Counted from the stretch's first letter, positions 54,072-64,000 are shown. The stretch: DNA of 64,000 bases from Henriciella marina (GCF_027213945.1 NZ_JAPWGW010000002.1:186001-250000); one strand, 5' to 3'. The notes: generated from the letters alone by a model not told the origin. Program-made: numbers and translations.

Positions 54072-54839
54072 ATGCTGGGTTTCTTATCGAAAACAGCAAA
54101 AAAGCCGCAATCACTCCGGCCAACCGCAGGTCCGCCGGGAAAGCGAGCTTACGCAATCGGAGACATACACGGACGGCTTGACCTGCTGGAGAATCTTCTC
54201 AGCCAGATTGAGACCGACATAAGTGAGAGCGGCGCAAGTTCGAACCACATCATTTTTCTAGGTGATCTTATCGACCGGGGTCCATCGTCGCGGGGCGTCA
54301 TTGAGAAATTGCTCGACTATCGCCCTGCCAATGCCAGCTGCCACTTTATCATGGGCAATCATGAGGAGGTGCTGGTGCGGGGTTTACGCGGCGAACCCAC
54401 ACAACTGGATGGGTGGCTCAGACACGGTGGCGATAAAACGGCTGAAAGCTATAATGTCGATCATGCCTATTACCGGCAGCAGGGAATCAGCGCTTTGGAG
54501 CACGCACTTCTATCGGCTATTCCGGAAAGCCATATTGCTTTCATGGCTGGCTTTCTCGATCGCATTCAATTCGGCGACTATCTATTGGTTCACGCCGGCG
54601 TGCGCCCCGGCATCCCCATCAACGATCAGCAGGCTTCGGATTTGCGGTGGATAAGACGGGAATTTCTTGAAAGTAACGAATACCACGGCATGGTCATCAT
54701 CCATGGTCATTCCGTCGAAACGGAAATCGCTTTTCATCCCAACCGGATAGGTCTTGACACCGGCGCCTATAGAACTGGCCGCCTAAGTGCGGTTCGCCTA
54801 GAAGGAGAAGACGTTTGCTTTTTCCGGGCACATGAATAG
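54072..54839 (+). CDS. Metallophosphoesterase (PPP/ApaH-like serine/threonine phosphatase fold)
   Basis: 255 residues. AIGDIHGRLDLLENLLSQI gives GDxHG, IFLGDLIDRGPSSRGV gives GDxxDRG, and FIMGNHEEVLVRG gives GNHE, the metal ligands of the calcineurin-like PPP family; HAGVRPGIP and IIHGHSVE supply the remaining His residues. It is close to bacterial protein phosphatases and diadenosine tetraphosphate hydrolases; sequence alone does not decide. In an EPS cluster with a tyrosine autokinase, a signalling role is possible but the fold is not that of tyrosine phosphatases. GGAG precedes the start. Confidence 0.87.
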   Translation: MLGFLSKTAKKPQSLRPTAGPPGKRAYAIGDIHGRLDLLENLLSQIETDISESGASSNHIIFLGDLIDRGPSSRGVIEKLLDYRPANASCHFIMGNHEEVLVRGLRGEPTQLDGWLRHGGDKTAESYNVDHAYYRQQGISALEHALLSAIPESHIAFMAGFLDRIQFGDYLLVHAGVRPGIPINDQQASDLRWIRREFLESNEYHGMVIIHGHSVETEIAFHPNRIGLDTGAYRTGRLSAVRLEGEDVCFFRAHE

Positions 54840-54953
54840 CCTCAGCCATGCCCGCTTCGTTTGATTGTTAATTTTTTACGAATATTGACCGCGACTACGT
54901 ATACAAGCATTCGTTGTCGAGATATGACAAGCTTAGGTTTCAGGAGAAGAGAT

Positions 54954-55448
54954 ATGCGTCTCATACTCAAAACAACTATGATCGCGACAGCGCTTGTCGC
55001 CGCCGCGCCTGTCGCGATGGCTCAGCAAGAGACGGCCGCAGCGGAGACTGTCAATGAGATGGGTTCCGTAACCAGCTTGTCCGGCGAGGTTGGTTCAGTT
55101 GTCGTAGTTCGGGATGGTGAACTTTATTCTCTTGCCGAAGGTGATGTCCTGATTGAAGGTGATATCGTTCAGACGTTGCCGGAGTCAGCTGCCAAACCAG
55201 GCACGACTACTTTAAATGTGAGCGGTTGCGAGCAGGTCTTGCAGCCCGGTCAGCAAATCGTTGTCAACGCAGCCTTTTGCAACACAACGCCCGTGGCACT
55301 TACTGGTGAGCAGATTACAGCGCTTGGCGGCCTTACTACAGCGCCTCCGGGTATCGGCGCAGCTGGCATCTTAGGTGGCGCCGTCGCCGCGGCGGGGGCA
55401 GCAGCAGCCGCCACGAACAATGATGACGGTAACTCGGCTAGTCCGTAA
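54954..55448 (+). CDS. Small exported protein with FecR-like domain
   Basis: 164 residues from the ATG at 54954, which has AGGAGAAG ahead of it. A cleavable signal peptide (MIATALVAAAPVAMAQ) is followed by MGSVTSLSGEVGSVVVVRDG and LYSLAEGDVLIEGDIVQTLP, a pattern like the FecR-type small beta domain. Two Cys residues (SGCEQV; AAFCNT) could form a disulfide. The C-terminus is a Gly/Ala-rich hydrophobic helix (about 135-155) with an Asn/Asp-rich tail, perhaps a membrane anchor. It has its own terminator and stands alone within the EPS locus. Confidence 0.72.
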   Translation: MRLILKTTMIATALVAAAPVAMAQQETAAAETVNEMGSVTSLSGEVGSVVVVRDGELYSLAEGDVLIEGDIVQTLPESAAKPGTTTLNVSGCEQVLQPGQQIVVNAAFCNTTPVALTGEQITALGGLTTAPPGIGAAGILGGAVAAAGAAAAATNNDDGNSASP

Positions 55449-55474
55449 TCACTTTCGAATTGCTGCGAGCAGTC

Positions 55475-55504
55475 AAAGCGTGCCTATTTGGCACGCTTTT
55501 TTTG
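55475..55504 (+). terminator. Rho-independent terminator after the FecR-like gene
   Basis: AAAGCGTGCC at 55475-55484 pairs with GGCACGCTTT at 55490-55499 around TATTT, followed by a T-run. Confidence 0.93.
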
Positions 55505-55728
55505 TGGCGAACGCAGAAGCATCATTTGAAAGCGGCATTAAACGTTAATCAATTCGCCCAGCACATCCTTGTTTATTTGCGGTTTTCTGAAGTCTCGTTA
55601 ATCGCCCCGGTAACACGAGACTAAAAGTTAACAAGCCCCGCGCAAAAACCGCAAAATTCGTAGACCAGTCTCAAACGGCCATTATGGCACAGTCTGTAGA
55701 TGTTCCGTCACCAACTCAAAGAAGTGGG

Positions 55729-56610
55729 ATGATGGATATGAGAAACAGATTTTCAAAACGCCTTACGATGATGAGCTCACTCTGCACATCGTCGCTTCTG
55801 GCGGGCTGCATGACCGTCGCCCCCCTAGAGCCGGTGAAGAACGCACCTCTCGAATACCGCGGCGACAATACCGTAGCCGTCGAATTCGTTTCCCCGATGC
55901 TTGTCGGCGCACGATGCGCACAACGTGGCGCACATATATTTGGCGTTCCGCAAATCAACTCCATGGGGTGCGGCGACGATCGGATGATTACCATGCCGAA
56001 CCCTTGCCAGACGCTGACGTCTGGATGGTACGCTCGCCTTCTGTGCCACGAACTCGCACACGCGAATGGCTGGAGCCGCACGCACGAAGGCGGCAGTTTT
56101 CTGCCAGACGAATGGGCTGGGGTAGACCCGCAAGCTGTTGCCTTGTCAGAAACGACGATCAACCACTTTCGGCGCGGCGGCGCGCTGAAGCCCGCAAGTC
56201 AGTCTCCACAAGCACTGGCTCTCGCCGCCCAACGCGCGCGAGGCGATGAAAACGACGTAAACGATCAGGCTGCAGTGCAGGTCGCCGAGGTCGAAAAAGA
56301 TCTGCTGACCCGCGCTGAAGCGGACGCTTCGGAATCGAGCTCATCCATAGTGCTCGCCAGCGTGTCGAACGAAGTTGAAGCTGTTACAGCGTTCAAGCTT
56401 CAAAGCGACGGGCCGGAAAGCTCCAGCACAGCCGGAGAAGAAAAAGCTGTCGCCGAAGTGTCCCTCCTGGACGAGGATGTCACACAGAGACCAGCACTGT
56501 CGTCGCAGGTATCCGTCGCAGCTGCCGATGCACACCTTTTCAAATCCATAAGCTTCCAGCAGCTTCCAGCGAGTACTAGCTTTGTTGTAGCCCCAGAGGC
56601 CCTTCACTAA
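55729..56610 (+). CDS. Predicted lipoprotein with HExxH zinc-protease-like motif
   Basis: 293 residues from the ATG at 55729; starts at 55732 and 55738 are also possible. The signal peptide ends in lipobox LAGC. The N-terminal half has four Cys residues (ARCAQRG, SMGCGDD, NPCQT, LLCHELAH) and the motif CHELAHANGW, an HExxH zinc site as in metallopeptidases, with another His in SRTHEGG. The C-terminal half (about 150-293) is Ala/Glu/Ser-rich, low in structure and unlike any domain I know. The 280 bases before it contain TTAA-rich repeats but no clear gene. Confidence 0.7.
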   Translation: MMDMRNRFSKRLTMMSSLCTSSLLAGCMTVAPLEPVKNAPLEYRGDNTVAVEFVSPMLVGARCAQRGAHIFGVPQINSMGCGDDRMITMPNPCQTLTSGWYARLLCHELAHANGWSRTHEGGSFLPDEWAGVDPQAVALSETTINHFRRGGALKPASQSPQALALAAQRARGDENDVNDQAAVQVAEVEKDLLTRAEADASESSSSIVLASVSNEVEAVTAFKLQSDGPESSSTAGEEKAVAEVSLLDEDVTQRPALSSQVSVAAADAHLFKSISFQQLPASTSFVVAPEALH

Positions 56611-56780
56611 GTCGATGCTGGGTTTCTAGGCCGGACGGGTCCACGCTTTAAGGCGCCTGCGTGCCACACAACTTCGATGCAATAATCGCCGACCACCCGA
56701 GCGCTCGCTTTGTAATGCGTTCATCAAGCTTGCGTCCCTCAATCAATACATAGAATAGCTATCGTGCTAAGGGGCACATC

Positions 56781-57893
56781 ATGCGCATTCTGATGACGGT
56801 GAACGCGGCTTGGAACATCTGGAATTTCCGAAGACCTGTAGTAGAGGCACTGCTTGCTGACGGCCACCAGGTTATTATCGCTGCACCGGTCGATAACAGC
56901 GTAGCAGATCTCGAAGCGCTAGGATGTAAATTCATACCGTTGGAGATGAACGCAAAAGGCCTCAATCCGCTCGATGGGGTCTCGATGATTGGGCAATTCA
57001 GACGGATCATTCGGTCCGCAGGAATCGAGCTCGTTCTCAGCTATACAATCAAGAACAACCTGTTCGGGGCCATTGCCGCGAAGTCGCTCAGGATCCCTTT
57101 CATACCGAACGTGACAGGCTTGGGTACGGCATTCCTTTCTGGCAGGCTTTTGCAGTTTACCGCCGAACAGCTTTATCGGACAGCCTTCAGATCCTTACCT
57201 GTCGTATTCTTTCAGAATGAAGACGATCTTGCACTGTTTCTCGAGCGAGGCCTTGTACAAATCGATCAGGCAAAGATCTTGCCCGGTTCGGGAATAGACC
57301 TTGATCGCTTTCCAGCGACGCCATTTCCAATCGGTGATGAAACTAAAAAGTTTCTGATGATATCGCGGCTTCTCCGCGACAAAGGTGTGGTGGAATATGT
57401 AGATGCCGCCCGCATGATCCGGCAGAGGCACCCGGGTACGCAATTTCAATTGCTAGGCCCTCTAGGAAGCGAAAATCGCACTTCTCTTCATTTGGATAGG
57501 GTTAAAGCCTGGGTGGACGAAGGCATTATAGACTATTTGGGCACAACAGATGATGTGCGCCCGCTCATTGAAAGAGCTTCCTGCGTTGTGCTGCCCTCCT
57601 ACCGCGAAGGGGCCCCGCGCACTCTAATCGAAGCAGCCGCAATGGCACGCCCTATCATCACCACCGACGTGCCAGGATGCCGGTCGGTGTTAGAATCGGG
57701 CATTTCAGGCTATCTGTGCAAAGCGCGAAGCGCCTCCAGCCTTGTGGCCTCGATCGAGCGGTTCCTCAGTTTATCCGACGAAGCGCAGGCTCAGATGGGG
57801 CTGTCAGGCCGCGAAAAAATGGTAAGCGAATTTGACCAGGCCATCGTCGTACAAGCGTATCGATCAGCAATCGCCGGAACTGCACGAAATTGA
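56781..57893 (+). CDS. Glycosyltransferase family 4 protein (PglA-like, GT-B)
   Basis: 370 residues. MRILMTVNAAWNIWNFRRPVVEALLADGHQV is the N-terminal domain typical of this GT4 subgroup; VTGLGTAFLSGRLLQF and GSGIDLDRFPATPFP follow. The C-terminal E-x7-E segment is in VLPSYREGAPRTLIEAAAMARPIITTDVPGC. AAGGGG lies six bases ahead of the ATG. It would transfer a sugar to a lipid-linked acceptor. It precedes the EPS-associated regulator by 263 bases. Confidence 0.9.
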   Translation: MRILMTVNAAWNIWNFRRPVVEALLADGHQVIIAAPVDNSVADLEALGCKFIPLEMNAKGLNPLDGVSMIGQFRRIIRSAGIELVLSYTIKNNLFGAIAAKSLRIPFIPNVTGLGTAFLSGRLLQFTAEQLYRTAFRSLPVVFFQNEDDLALFLERGLVQIDQAKILPGSGIDLDRFPATPFPIGDETKKFLMISRLLRDKGVVEYVDAARMIRQRHPGTQFQLLGPLGSENRTSLHLDRVKAWVDEGIIDYLGTTDDVRPLIERASCVVLPSYREGAPRTLIEAAAMARPIITTDVPGCRSVLESGISGYLCKARSASSLVASIERFLSLSDEAQAQMGLSGREKMVSEFDQAIVVQAYRSAIAGTARN

Positions 57894-57985
57894 AACCACC
57901 CTGCTCGATCGGATGTGCGTCCTGCGCAGCATTGGGAAGGCGATCTGGCCCCTACCTTGCATCGCGGTCGCTGACACAACAACGT

Positions 57986-58021
57986 AACCTAATCTAGCTA
58001 GACACGCCTTGGATTTAGGTT
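57986..58021. promoter_or_regulatory. Widely spaced inverted repeat upstream of the MarR gene
   Basis: AACCTAA at 57986-57992 and TTAGGTT at 58015-58021 face each other across 22 bases. It lies upstream of the stronger palindrome at 58045-58062 and could belong to the same promoter. Function unknown. Confidence 0.3.
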
Positions 58022-58044
58022 GCCTAGAAGCGTCAGTCTCGTTA

Positions 58045-58062
58045 TCGCTCACAATTGAGCGA
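58045..58062 (+). promoter_or_regulatory. Palindrome upstream of the MarR-type regulator, candidate autoregulatory operator
   Basis: TCGCTCA at 58045-58051 and TGAGCGA at 58056-58062 form a perfect 7-base inverted repeat with a 4-base centre, 18 bases in total, the size of a typical MarR dimer site. It lies about 95 bases before the regulator's start codon. Confidence 0.5.
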
Positions 58063-58156
58063 ACATGACTTGTCTGCTTCACATTGACGATTTCTGCCTA
58101 CCAGGTCGCTCCAAAGCGAGTACCTGTGCGGTAGCCATAGAGAAGCTGGTCGGACC

Positions 58157-58543
58157 TTGACCTCCCAGCGAAACACTTTGCGCGAAGACGTCCACTTCAG
58201 ACTTTTGCGACTACTCGAAACGAACCCTGAACTGAGCCAGCGCGACTTGGCGAAGGCACTCGGCGTGAGCACCGGCGGCATACACTATGTACTTAGTGCA
58301 TTGATCCAGAAAGGATTGATCAAGCTTGGCAATTTCCGCGCAGCCTCAGACAAACGACGTTTTTCCTACGTGCTAACGCCGAAAGGAATTGCGGCAAAAA
58401 CTGACCTGACGAGACGCTTTCTGTCCCGCAAGCTTGCTGAGTACGAGGTTCTGAAAGCCGAAATCGACGAAATCGGTCAGGACTTTTCTGAGAGCGAGCT
58501 AGCCGCCATGAAGGCTCGGCACCGCTCCCGAAATTCGTCTTGA
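58157..58543 (+). CDS. EPS-associated MarR-family transcriptional regulator
   Basis: 128 residues from a TTG at 58157; no ATG is available and the N-terminus TSQRNTLREDVHFRLLRLLE fits the family. The winged helix is ELSQRDLAKALGVSTGGIHYVLSALIQKGLIKLGN, with the wing at RRFSYVLTPKGIAAKT. A helical C-terminus (about 85-128) would dimerise. The EPS-associated MarR group is found at the start of polysaccharide operons, as here. It is probably autoregulated through the palindrome at 58045-58062. Confidence 0.88.
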   Translation: MTSQRNTLREDVHFRLLRLLETNPELSQRDLAKALGVSTGGIHYVLSALIQKGLIKLGNFRAASDKRRFSYVLTPKGIAAKTDLTRRFLSRKLAEYEVLKAEIDEIGQDFSESELAAMKARHRSRNSS

Positions 58544-58571
58544 ATTCAGATCGCCGAATTGAAACACAAAT

Positions 58572-59600
58572 ATGATTGATCCCACACCGCAGAAACGCAT
58601 TCTTGTAACCGGCACAGCCGGCTTCATCGGCTTCCATTTGGCAAAGCTTCTGCTCGCTTACGGACACACTGTGCACGGCTATGATGGCCTCACTGATTAT
58701 TACGACGTCACTCTCAAAGAGCGACGCCATTCGATGCTGCTTGAGCATGACCAGTTCTCCGCAACGATTGGAATGCTCGAGGACCAGGAAAAACTGGATC
58801 GGCTGATTTCCACGTTCAAACCCCAAATCATCGTTCACCTCGCTGCCCAGGCGGGCGTACGCTACAGTTTTGAGAACCCTCGCGCCTATATCAGCTCGAA
58901 TGTAACTGGCACGTTCAACGTTATGGATGCCGCCCAACGCATTGGTGTCGAACATCTTCTGATGGCCTCCACCTCTTCGGTGTACGGCGCAAACGCCGAA
59001 ATGCCGTTCGACGAAACCGAGAAGGCCGACATGCAGTTGACGATGTATGCCGCCACGAAGAAGGCGAATGAAAGCATGGCTCATGCTTACGCTCATCTGC
59101 ATGATCTGCCGATTACGATGTTCCGGTTCTTCTCAGTTTACGGAACCTGGGGGCGACCCGACCTCGCGCTCTACAAATTTGTTGATGCGATGCTCGATGA
59201 CCGCCCGATCGACATCTACAACCACGGGGAGATGTACCGCGATTTCACATATGTGGACGATCTCGTGCGCGCCATTTCTCTACTGATGGGCGCGGTTCCC
59301 GAACGGCCATCGGAGGGAAAGGTTGAACATGGGGACAGTCTCTCTCCTGTAGCCCCTTTTCGCATCGTGAACATCGGAAACTCCGAGAAAATCAGGCTAC
59401 TGGACTTTATAGATGCGATCGAAAAATGCCTCGGCATGGAAGCGAAGCGAAACCTTATGGGCATGCAGCTCGGCGATGTGCCAGCTACCTGGGCCGATAC
59501 ATCCCTGCTCCGTCGCCTCACCGGCTACCAGCCGCAGACCGATTTCAATGAGGGGATCGCGCGTTTTGTCGCCTGGTTCCGCGACTATTATGGCAAGTAG
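58572..59600 (+). CDS. UDP-uronate 4-epimerase-like SDR (CapI/GAE type)
   Basis: 342 residues. ILVTGTAGFIGFHLAKLLL is the Rossmann glycine motif, HLAAQAGVRYSFENPRAYI and YAATKKANESMAHAYAHLHD give the YxxxK pair in the form typical of UDP-glucuronate 4-epimerases, and RFFSVYGTWGRPDLALYKF with GEMYRDFTYVDDLVRAI completes the substrate pocket. It would invert C4 of a UDP-uronic acid: UDP-GlcA, or UDP-GlcNAcA if it serves the dehydrogenase that follows six bases later. Which of the two cannot be read. Confidence 0.88.
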   Translation: MIDPTPQKRILVTGTAGFIGFHLAKLLLAYGHTVHGYDGLTDYYDVTLKERRHSMLLEHDQFSATIGMLEDQEKLDRLISTFKPQIIVHLAAQAGVRYSFENPRAYISSNVTGTFNVMDAAQRIGVEHLLMASTSSVYGANAEMPFDETEKADMQLTMYAATKKANESMAHAYAHLHDLPITMFRFFSVYGTWGRPDLALYKFVDAMLDDRPIDIYNHGEMYRDFTYVDDLVRAISLLMGAVPERPSEGKVEHGDSLSPVAPFRIVNIGNSEKIRLLDFIDAIEKCLGMEAKRNLMGMQLGDVPATWADTSLLRRLTGYQPQTDFNEGIARFVAWFRDYYGK

Positions 59601-59606
59601 ACCCAA

Positions 59607-60877
<1,271 letters not shown>

Positions 60878-60881
<4 letters not shown>

Positions 60882-62236
60882 TGACGTCGATACTTAACCG
60901 CATGCCTTCGTTGAAAAAGACATTGGCAGGACGACCAGGCCTCAAGAAAATCGTCGATAATATCGGCTGGCTTTTTCTCGACAGGATGTTGAGGCTCGTC
61001 ATAGGTCTGTTTGTTGGGATTTGGGTAGCGAGATACCTTGGTCCAGAACAATACGGCATCCTCAATTATGCCCTATCGTTTGTCGCCCTCTTCGCGATTT
61101 TCGTTCAACTCGGATTACAGAGCGTGGTCGTCAGGGACTTGGTGAACCATCCAGAGGCGAGCGGCGAAACTCTTGGCTCTGCCGCCGCACTTCAGGTGAT
61201 TGGGGGGCTAGTTGCTTACGGCGCACTTGTCTGGGCAGTGGTACAACTTCGAGACGATAGTAGCGTCGCCAGAGCGGCCGTCAGCATATTCGGCCTGACT
61301 TTACTCTTCAAAGCGTCGGAAACCGCCAAGTACTGGTTTGAGGCTCACGTAAATTCAAAATATGTGGTTTGGGTTTCAAACGTCGTATTTCTATTCTCCG
61401 CCATAGGCAAAATAGCGGTAATAACGCTGGGCGGAGACTTGCTGCTGTTTGTCTGGATTAACGCCCTTGATGCGATTTTCGTTGGCATGGGCATTATTAC
61501 AGCCTTTTTCATTGTCAGCGGACCTTCCCGCCATTTAACGGTAAGCTGGAAACGGGTAAAAAGTCTATTTCATGATAGCTGGCCATTATTCTTGGCCGGC
61601 GCTGCCGTTATAATTTACATGAAAATAGACATCGTCATGTTATCTGAATACTCATCGGATACAGAGACAGGAATATATGCGGCGGCCACCAAGATTAGCG
61701 AAATCTGGTACTTCGTTCCGATGATAGTTATCTCTTCTATCTTCCCCGCGCTTTTGAACGCAAAGAAGAATAGTGAGGCCTTGTACTATAGGCGCCTTCA
61801 AACCTTGTTCGACGCATTGGTTTGGGTATCGATCGCATGCGCCGTCGTTCTAACTTTCTCGTCTGGTCTGGTTGTACAAACCCTTTTTGGAAATGAATAC
61901 GCAAGCGCCTCGGACGTACTCTCCGCGCACATTTGGGCGGCCGTTTTCGTCTTCCTGGGGGTAGCTAGCGGCAGATGGTTCATCGCCGAAGGTCTTCAAA
62001 TCCTGTCACTTTACAGGGCACTCGCCGGGGCAGCTATCAACGTGGCCCTGAACCTCTTCCTTATTCCTGAATTCGGCGCAATCGGCGCGGCTTGGGCGAC
62101 AGTTCTTTCGTATGCCGTATCGGCTTTCTTGTTCGATCTTTTGCAGAAGCCTACACGCCACCTATTCAGAATGAAGCTGAAGTCTTTCGACCCGGTCGGG
62201 GCCTTTGGGCGCCTAGGGTCGTTGCGCCCTTCATGA
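60878..62236 (+). CDS. Wzx-type polysaccharide flippase
   Basis: 452 residues, about 12-14 membrane helices. LKKIVDNIGWLFLDRMLRLVIGLFVGIWVARYLGP is the common N-terminus of MATE/MOP-superfamily flippases. It would flip undecaprenyl-linked repeat units across the inner membrane to Wzy. GC content looks lower than in the neighbouring genes by eye, common in flippases and in exchanged polysaccharide genes. The start overlaps the tviB-like stop (ATGA). Confidence 0.9.
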
Positions 62237-62296
62237 CATGCACGTGCCAATAAACTACGCAGCCTCACAATAGCGGTAATCCAGTACCAACGCCCG

Positions 62297-62989
62297 ATGA
62301 ACGCAAAGCTTATCCAGAAAATTTCACGACGCTTCGGTCAGCGCCGCTTTTCGCGCACCTCGTGGTCCCAGGAAGCAGAGGACCTGATCCTCGAGCGCTA
62401 TTTCGGCGCGCGCCCGGCTGGTTTCTACGTTGATGTCGGCGCACACCACCCGTTTCGTTTTTCAAATACAGCGCTGTTCCACGCAAAGGGCTGGCGCGGC
62501 CTGAATATCGACGCACTGCCAGGGTGTATGAAGGAATTCAATCGCCATCGCCCTCACGACATCAATCTGCAGCTGGGGGTCGCCGCAGAGGAAGGCATGC
62601 TCACCTACTACAAATATGATGAGCCTGCCTTGAATGGATTCGTACGCAACGAAGAAATGTTGACACCAAATGCCGCCGGTCGTTCTTATAAGTTGATCGG
62701 TTCAGAGCAGACGCGTGTCGCCCCGCTTCAAAAAATCCTCAATGAATACCTACCAGACAGCCAAGAGATCCAGCTTCTCACCATAGATGTCGAGGGACTG
62801 GACTTTGAAGTCCTGAAGTCAAACGATTGGATCAAGTTCCGGCCCGAAGCCGTCGTGGTAGAGACAGACTGTCAAACGCTTGAAAGCCTGTTAGACGACG
62901 ACTGCTATCTATTCCTGCGCGAACAGGGTTACAGGCTTTATGCCAGAACCGGAAAATCCGCTATATTTGTGAGCGACAGGTCCGCGTAG
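62297..62989 (+). CDS. FkbM-family methyltransferase
   Basis: 230 residues. GFYVDVGAHHPFRFSNTALF is motif I, with GWRGLNIDALPGCMKEFNRHRP, then IQLLTIDVEGLDFEVLKSND, typical FkbM signatures. It would methylate a hydroxyl of a sugar or other EPS component with S-adenosylmethionine. The 60 bases between the flippase stop and this start hold no gene. The next glycosyltransferase begins four bases after its stop. Confidence 0.9.
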   Translation: MNAKLIQKISRRFGQRRFSRTSWSQEAEDLILERYFGARPAGFYVDVGAHHPFRFSNTALFHAKGWRGLNIDALPGCMKEFNRHRPHDINLQLGVAAEEGMLTYYKYDEPALNGFVRNEEMLTPNAAGRSYKLIGSEQTRVAPLQKILNEYLPDSQEIQLLTIDVEGLDFEVLKSNDWIKFRPEAVVVETDCQTLESLLDDDCYLFLREQGYRLYARTGKSAIFVSDRSA

Positions 62990-62993
62990 TTTC

Positions 62994-63926
62994 ATGAACA
63001 CTCCGGTTCTCTTTCTGGTCTTCAATAGGCCTGGCCCGACGCGCAGGGTCATGGATGCAATTCGCCAGGCCCGACCGCCTCGCCTGTACATCGCTGCCGA
63101 TGGTCCGCGCACCAACAAAGAGGGTGAAGCAGCGCTGACGGCTGAGGTTCGAGGGATCGCAACTTCGGTTGACTGGCCTTGCGAAGTCCACACCTTTTTC
63201 AGAGATCGAAATCTCGGCTGCCGGACCGCGGTGAGCAGCGGCATAGACTGGTTCTTCGACCACGAAGAAGAAGGCATCATTCTGGAAGATGATTGCCTGC
63301 CTGCAGAGAGCTTCTTTCGTTTCTGCGAGGAGATGCTGTCTCGATATCGCCACGACGAACGCATTTGGCAGATATCCGGAACGGTTTTCTTTCCAGATGC
63401 CGTGACAGACTGCGGCGCCGACTATTTTTACTCGCGCTACGGCCCCGTATGGGGATGGGCGTCATGGCGCCGCGCTTGGTCAACTCATTACGACGTGAAC
63501 TTGTCTCAATGGCAAAAAATGAGCGCCGAGAATAACCTCACGCTAGCCTATCCAAACCCGAATGAAGCGCGGTCCAAACTGAACATTGGCGAAGCTTTGT
63601 ATCGGGATGGATTTGATACGTGGGATTATCAGTGGGCTATCATAAAGGCTTATAACGGTGCGCTCACAATACTCCCGGCAGCGAACATGATCGAGAATAT
63701 CGGATTTGACGCTTCAGCCACCCATACCACCACCAGACCAGCCGATGCTCCAAAAAACCGCGCTTCTTTGAACGGCCCGATTGTTTCACCACCCTTCGTC
63801 CTGCGGGACTGGAAGCATGATGACTATTACGCCGACCAGAAATTCTCACGCGCCCCAAGTTACCAGTCTCGAGCATTGAGGCTGCTGAAACGTCTTATAA
63901 CCGCAGGCCGGAGGACACGACATTGA
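62994..63926 (+). CDS. Glycosyltransferase family A-like protein (GT-A)
   Basis: 310 residues. NTPVLFLVFNRPGPTRRVMDAI is the N-terminal nucleotide-binding strand, and EEGIILEDDCLPAESFFRF carries the DxD-like EDDC metal motif. GPVWGWASWRRAWSTHYDVN follows. This resembles the nucleotide-sugar transferases found in EPS and LPS clusters. Acceptor and sugar are unknown. Its stop overlaps the start of the next, truncated gene (63923-63926). Confidence 0.82.
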   Translation: MNTPVLFLVFNRPGPTRRVMDAIRQARPPRLYIAADGPRTNKEGEAALTAEVRGIATSVDWPCEVHTFFRDRNLGCRTAVSSGIDWFFDHEEEGIILEDDCLPAESFFRFCEEMLSRYRHDERIWQISGTVFFPDAVTDCGADYFYSRYGPVWGWASWRRAWSTHYDVNLSQWQKMSAENNLTLAYPNPNEARSKLNIGEALYRDGFDTWDYQWAIIKAYNGALTILPAANMIENIGFDASATHTTTRPADAPKNRASLNGPIVSPPFVLRDWKHDDYYADQKFSRAPSYQSRALRLLKRLITAGRRTRH

Positions 63927-64000
63927 AACTTAACATTGGGTGCGGGACGGACTATCGCGCCGGCTTTGTAAATGTCGATGGTAGTGACACCCTAAACAAG
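63923..64000 (+). CDS. SAM-dependent methyltransferase, N-terminal part (runs off the window)
   Basis: From a TTG at 63923 the first 26 codons read LKLNIGCGTDYRAGFVNVDG and a short rest, matching the GxGxxxxGFxNVD opening of a class I methyltransferase common in EPS clusters. It overlaps the preceding stop by four bases, so it is probably cotranscribed. The rest is outside the window. Confidence 0.7.
   Translation, partial: MKLNIGCGTDYRAGFVNVDGSDTLNK

Overview
The window looks like a chromosomal stretch of a fairly GC-rich alphaproteobacterium. The linked xseB-ispA-dxs genes, the Anbu peptidase operon, a Caulobacter/sphingomonad-style TonB receptor and an EPS-associated MarR regulator all fit this. 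A Hyphomonadaceae-like host is my best guess by inference; no 16S rRNA gene is present to settle it. Coding density is high and no gap between genes reaches 300 bases. I see no insertion sequence, integrase, prophage, CRISPR array or rRNA. One tRNA gene, tRNA-Lys(CTT), is present.

Bases 1-17150 are mostly core metabolism: the tail of a thiolase, a lipoprotein coupled to a ZntB/CorA-type transporter, a DUF938 methyltransferase abutting an aldo/keto reductase, an acyl-CoA synthetase, a lipoprotein, the isoprenoid operon xseB-ispA-dxs, a histidine phosphatase, a FemAB-like acetyltransferase, signal peptidase I, an MBL-fold hydrolase, L-serine dehydratase, a Tat-type amidase and a crotonase. Bases 17150-27260 carry a TonB-dependent receptor with a structured leader, an MDR oxidoreductase, katG with a palindrome upstream, and a three-subunit molybdenum aldehyde oxidoreductase of PaoABC type.

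Bases 27255-39320 hold a two-gene bacterial NHEJ set (ligD, ku). Beside it, divergently transcribed, is an unusual 850-residue fusion of an SDR/epimerase with a membrane part that combines SPW-like repeats and a VKOR-like CxxC core. A beta-lactamase-fold hydrolase, a complete MacA-MacB-TolC-type efflux operon and tRNA-Lys follow. Bases 39538-44419 carry a sulfotransferase-like gene and the four-gene Anbu operon (circularly permuted ATP-grasp, alpha-E protein, transglutaminase, Anbu protease), a candidate peptide-synthesis and degradation system. Its transglutaminase ends in an eight-glutamine tail.

Bases 44690-64000 form a large exopolysaccharide (EPS) locus. It holds glycosyltransferases, a Wza-like export lipoprotein, a Wzc-type tyrosine autokinase, an accessory membrane-anchored protein, a Wzy-type polymerase, a WcaJ-type initiating transferase paired with a NusG/RfaH paralogue, a calcineurin-like phosphatase, two exported proteins (one with an HExxH motif), an EPS-associated MarR regulator, a UDP-uronate 4-epimerase, a TviB-type UDP-GlcNAc dehydrogenase, a Wzx flippase, an FkbM methyltransferase, another glycosyltransferase and the start of a further methyltransferase. 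Together they describe Wzx/Wzy-dependent export of an acidic, uronic-acid-containing polysaccharide. Start codons were re-chosen from ribosome binding sites, signal peptides and overlaps wherever the longest frame looked wrong.
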